Shown: piece after piece, positions 13,941 to 14,165 of the stretch | Layout: every line of letters starts with the position of its first letter | Position numbering within the stretch: the first letter of the stretch is position 1 | From: Chloroflexota bacterium | GTDB taxonomy: Bacteria; Chloroflexota; Dehalococcoidia; Lucifugimonadales; JADFKI01 | DNA: 14,165 bases | Assembly: GCA_009838595.1 (NCBI GenBank) | Contig: VXRI01000009.1 | Span: 1 to 14,165, forward strand | Direction: 5' to 3' | Notes under the pieces: model-generated | Told to the model about the DNA's origin: nothing | The model's database searches: none | The model's input: only the letters and a program-made list of their open reading frames with translations | Translations under genes and position numbers: made by a program

Positions 13941-13947
13941 CCTTCCT
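13941..13947 (-). promoter_or_regulatory. Strong ribosome binding site of rpsB
   Basis: AGGAAGG on the minus strand lies 5 nt before the ATG at 13935. It decides in favour of the extended S2 start over the internal ATG (codon 33), which has no purine-rich site. Confidence 0.75.
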
Positions 13948-13983
13948 AGACTACCTCACATGGAACAATTCAACATCCAAAAG

Positions 13984-14013
13984 AGTATAGCACACCCGCG
14001 ATATACTGGGCAA
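13984..14013 (-). promoter_or_regulatory. Predicted sigma-70-type promoter of the rpsB cluster
   Basis: On the minus strand TTGCCC (14008-14013) is followed after 18 nt by TATACT (13984-13989). A TG dinucleotide one base before the hexamer (TGCTATACT) gives an extended -10. Transcription would start near 13977, leaving a leader of about 40 nt before the rpsB ATG. This is the best promoter-like sequence I see in the window and is placed where the operon promoter is expected. Confidence 0.6.
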
Positions 14014-14040
14014 TTTTCGAGGCGTCCCGTGAAGGGCAAT

Positions 14041-14165
14041 CGGTTATATTTTTCTTTGCTATGTCACTCCGAGATACTTCCTTGTCATTTCGCCTTCCCC
14101 TTGTCATTCTTCGCTTCGCTCGGAATCTTGTGTGATGAGGAATTGATATAGTAGGAGAGTTGAGG
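14041..14165. other. Non-coding upstream region with repeat-like sequence
   Basis: No gene is recognised here. The stretch contains CCTTGTCATTTCG (from 14079) and CCTTGTCATTCTTCG (from 14099), two imperfect direct copies about 20 nt apart. The second continues into CGCTTCGCTCGGAATC and resembles the widespread intergenic repeat of the type GTCATTC...GCGAAGCGAAGAATC seen in several bacterial phyla, including Chloroflexota. GTCACTCCGAGATACTTCC at about 14061-14079 looks like a further decayed copy. A T-rich run (14046-14056) lies on the plus strand but no strong hairpin precedes it. Confidence 0.4.
14099..14130. repeat. Probable interspersed intergenic repeat, degenerate
   Basis: The unit runs GTCATTCTTCGCTTCGCTCG then GAATC, with ATTC and GAAT as inverted ends around a TTCGCTTCG core. 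The type is recognised from memory; no other good copy exists inside this window for comparison apart from the weaker neighbours at 14061-14091. Confidence 0.4.

Noticed and set aside
14021..14056. Possible plus-strand terminator (CCC-GTGAA-GGG followed by a T-rich run)
   Set aside because: The stem has only three pairs, the T-run is about 20 nt away, and no plus-strand gene precedes it.

Overview
The window looks like a stretch of a Chloroflexota (Dehalococcoidia/SAR202-like) chromosome. This is inferred from the GC-rich, densely packed genes, a Uma2-family protein, a short-form EF-Ts, and the conserved run rpsB-tsf-pyrH-frr-uppS-cdsA-dxr-rseP-ispG. No rRNA or other phylogenetic marker was compared, so the phylum call is moderate confidence. 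I saw no insertion sequence, phage gene, CRISPR array, tRNA or rRNA.

Left part, plus strand (1-3769): the 3' end of a Uma2-family PD-(D/E)XK nuclease-like gene with a coiled-coil tail, an unassigned thiamine-diphosphate enzyme of the acetolactate synthase/benzoylformate decarboxylase superfamily, and proS (bacterial-type prolyl-tRNA synthetase with an editing insertion). These three are closely spaced (22 and 51 nt) and may be co-transcribed. A 153-nt gap with weak hairpins separates proS from the convergent minus-strand block.

Right part, minus strand (13935 down to 3923): reading in the direction of transcription, a good extended -10 promoter (13984-14013) precedes rpsB, then tsf, pyrH, frr, uppS, cdsA, dxr, rseP, ispG and a membrane-anchored alpha/beta hydrolase. 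Most gaps from tsf to rseP are 5-41 nt, or overlaps, with Shine-Dalgarno sequences embedded in the preceding gene. Wider gaps before tsf (157 nt) and before ispG (about 215 nt) may be control points. The cluster joins translation (S2, EF-Ts, ribosome recycling factor), pyrimidine nucleotide supply (UMP kinase), the MEP isoprenoid pathway (Dxr, IspG), undecaprenyl diphosphate and CDP-diacylglycerol synthesis for the envelope, and a site-2 protease for envelope signalling or signal-peptide remnant clearance.

The most unusual object is the site-2 protease RseP. Between its first membrane segment (HEMGH zinc motif) and its second it carries about 170 extra residues made of two tandem J-domain-like (DnaJ-like) units. 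They align with each other without gaps at about 43 percent identity (26 of 60, counted by hand). Both have lost the HPD tripeptide that normally stimulates Hsp70. In the known RseP topology this loop is cytoplasmic, so the insert could be a cytosolic docking or sensing module on an intramembrane protease. Other points of note are an N-terminally extended S2, a proline replacing a substrate-binding histidine in Dxr, and frequent GTG/TTG starts.
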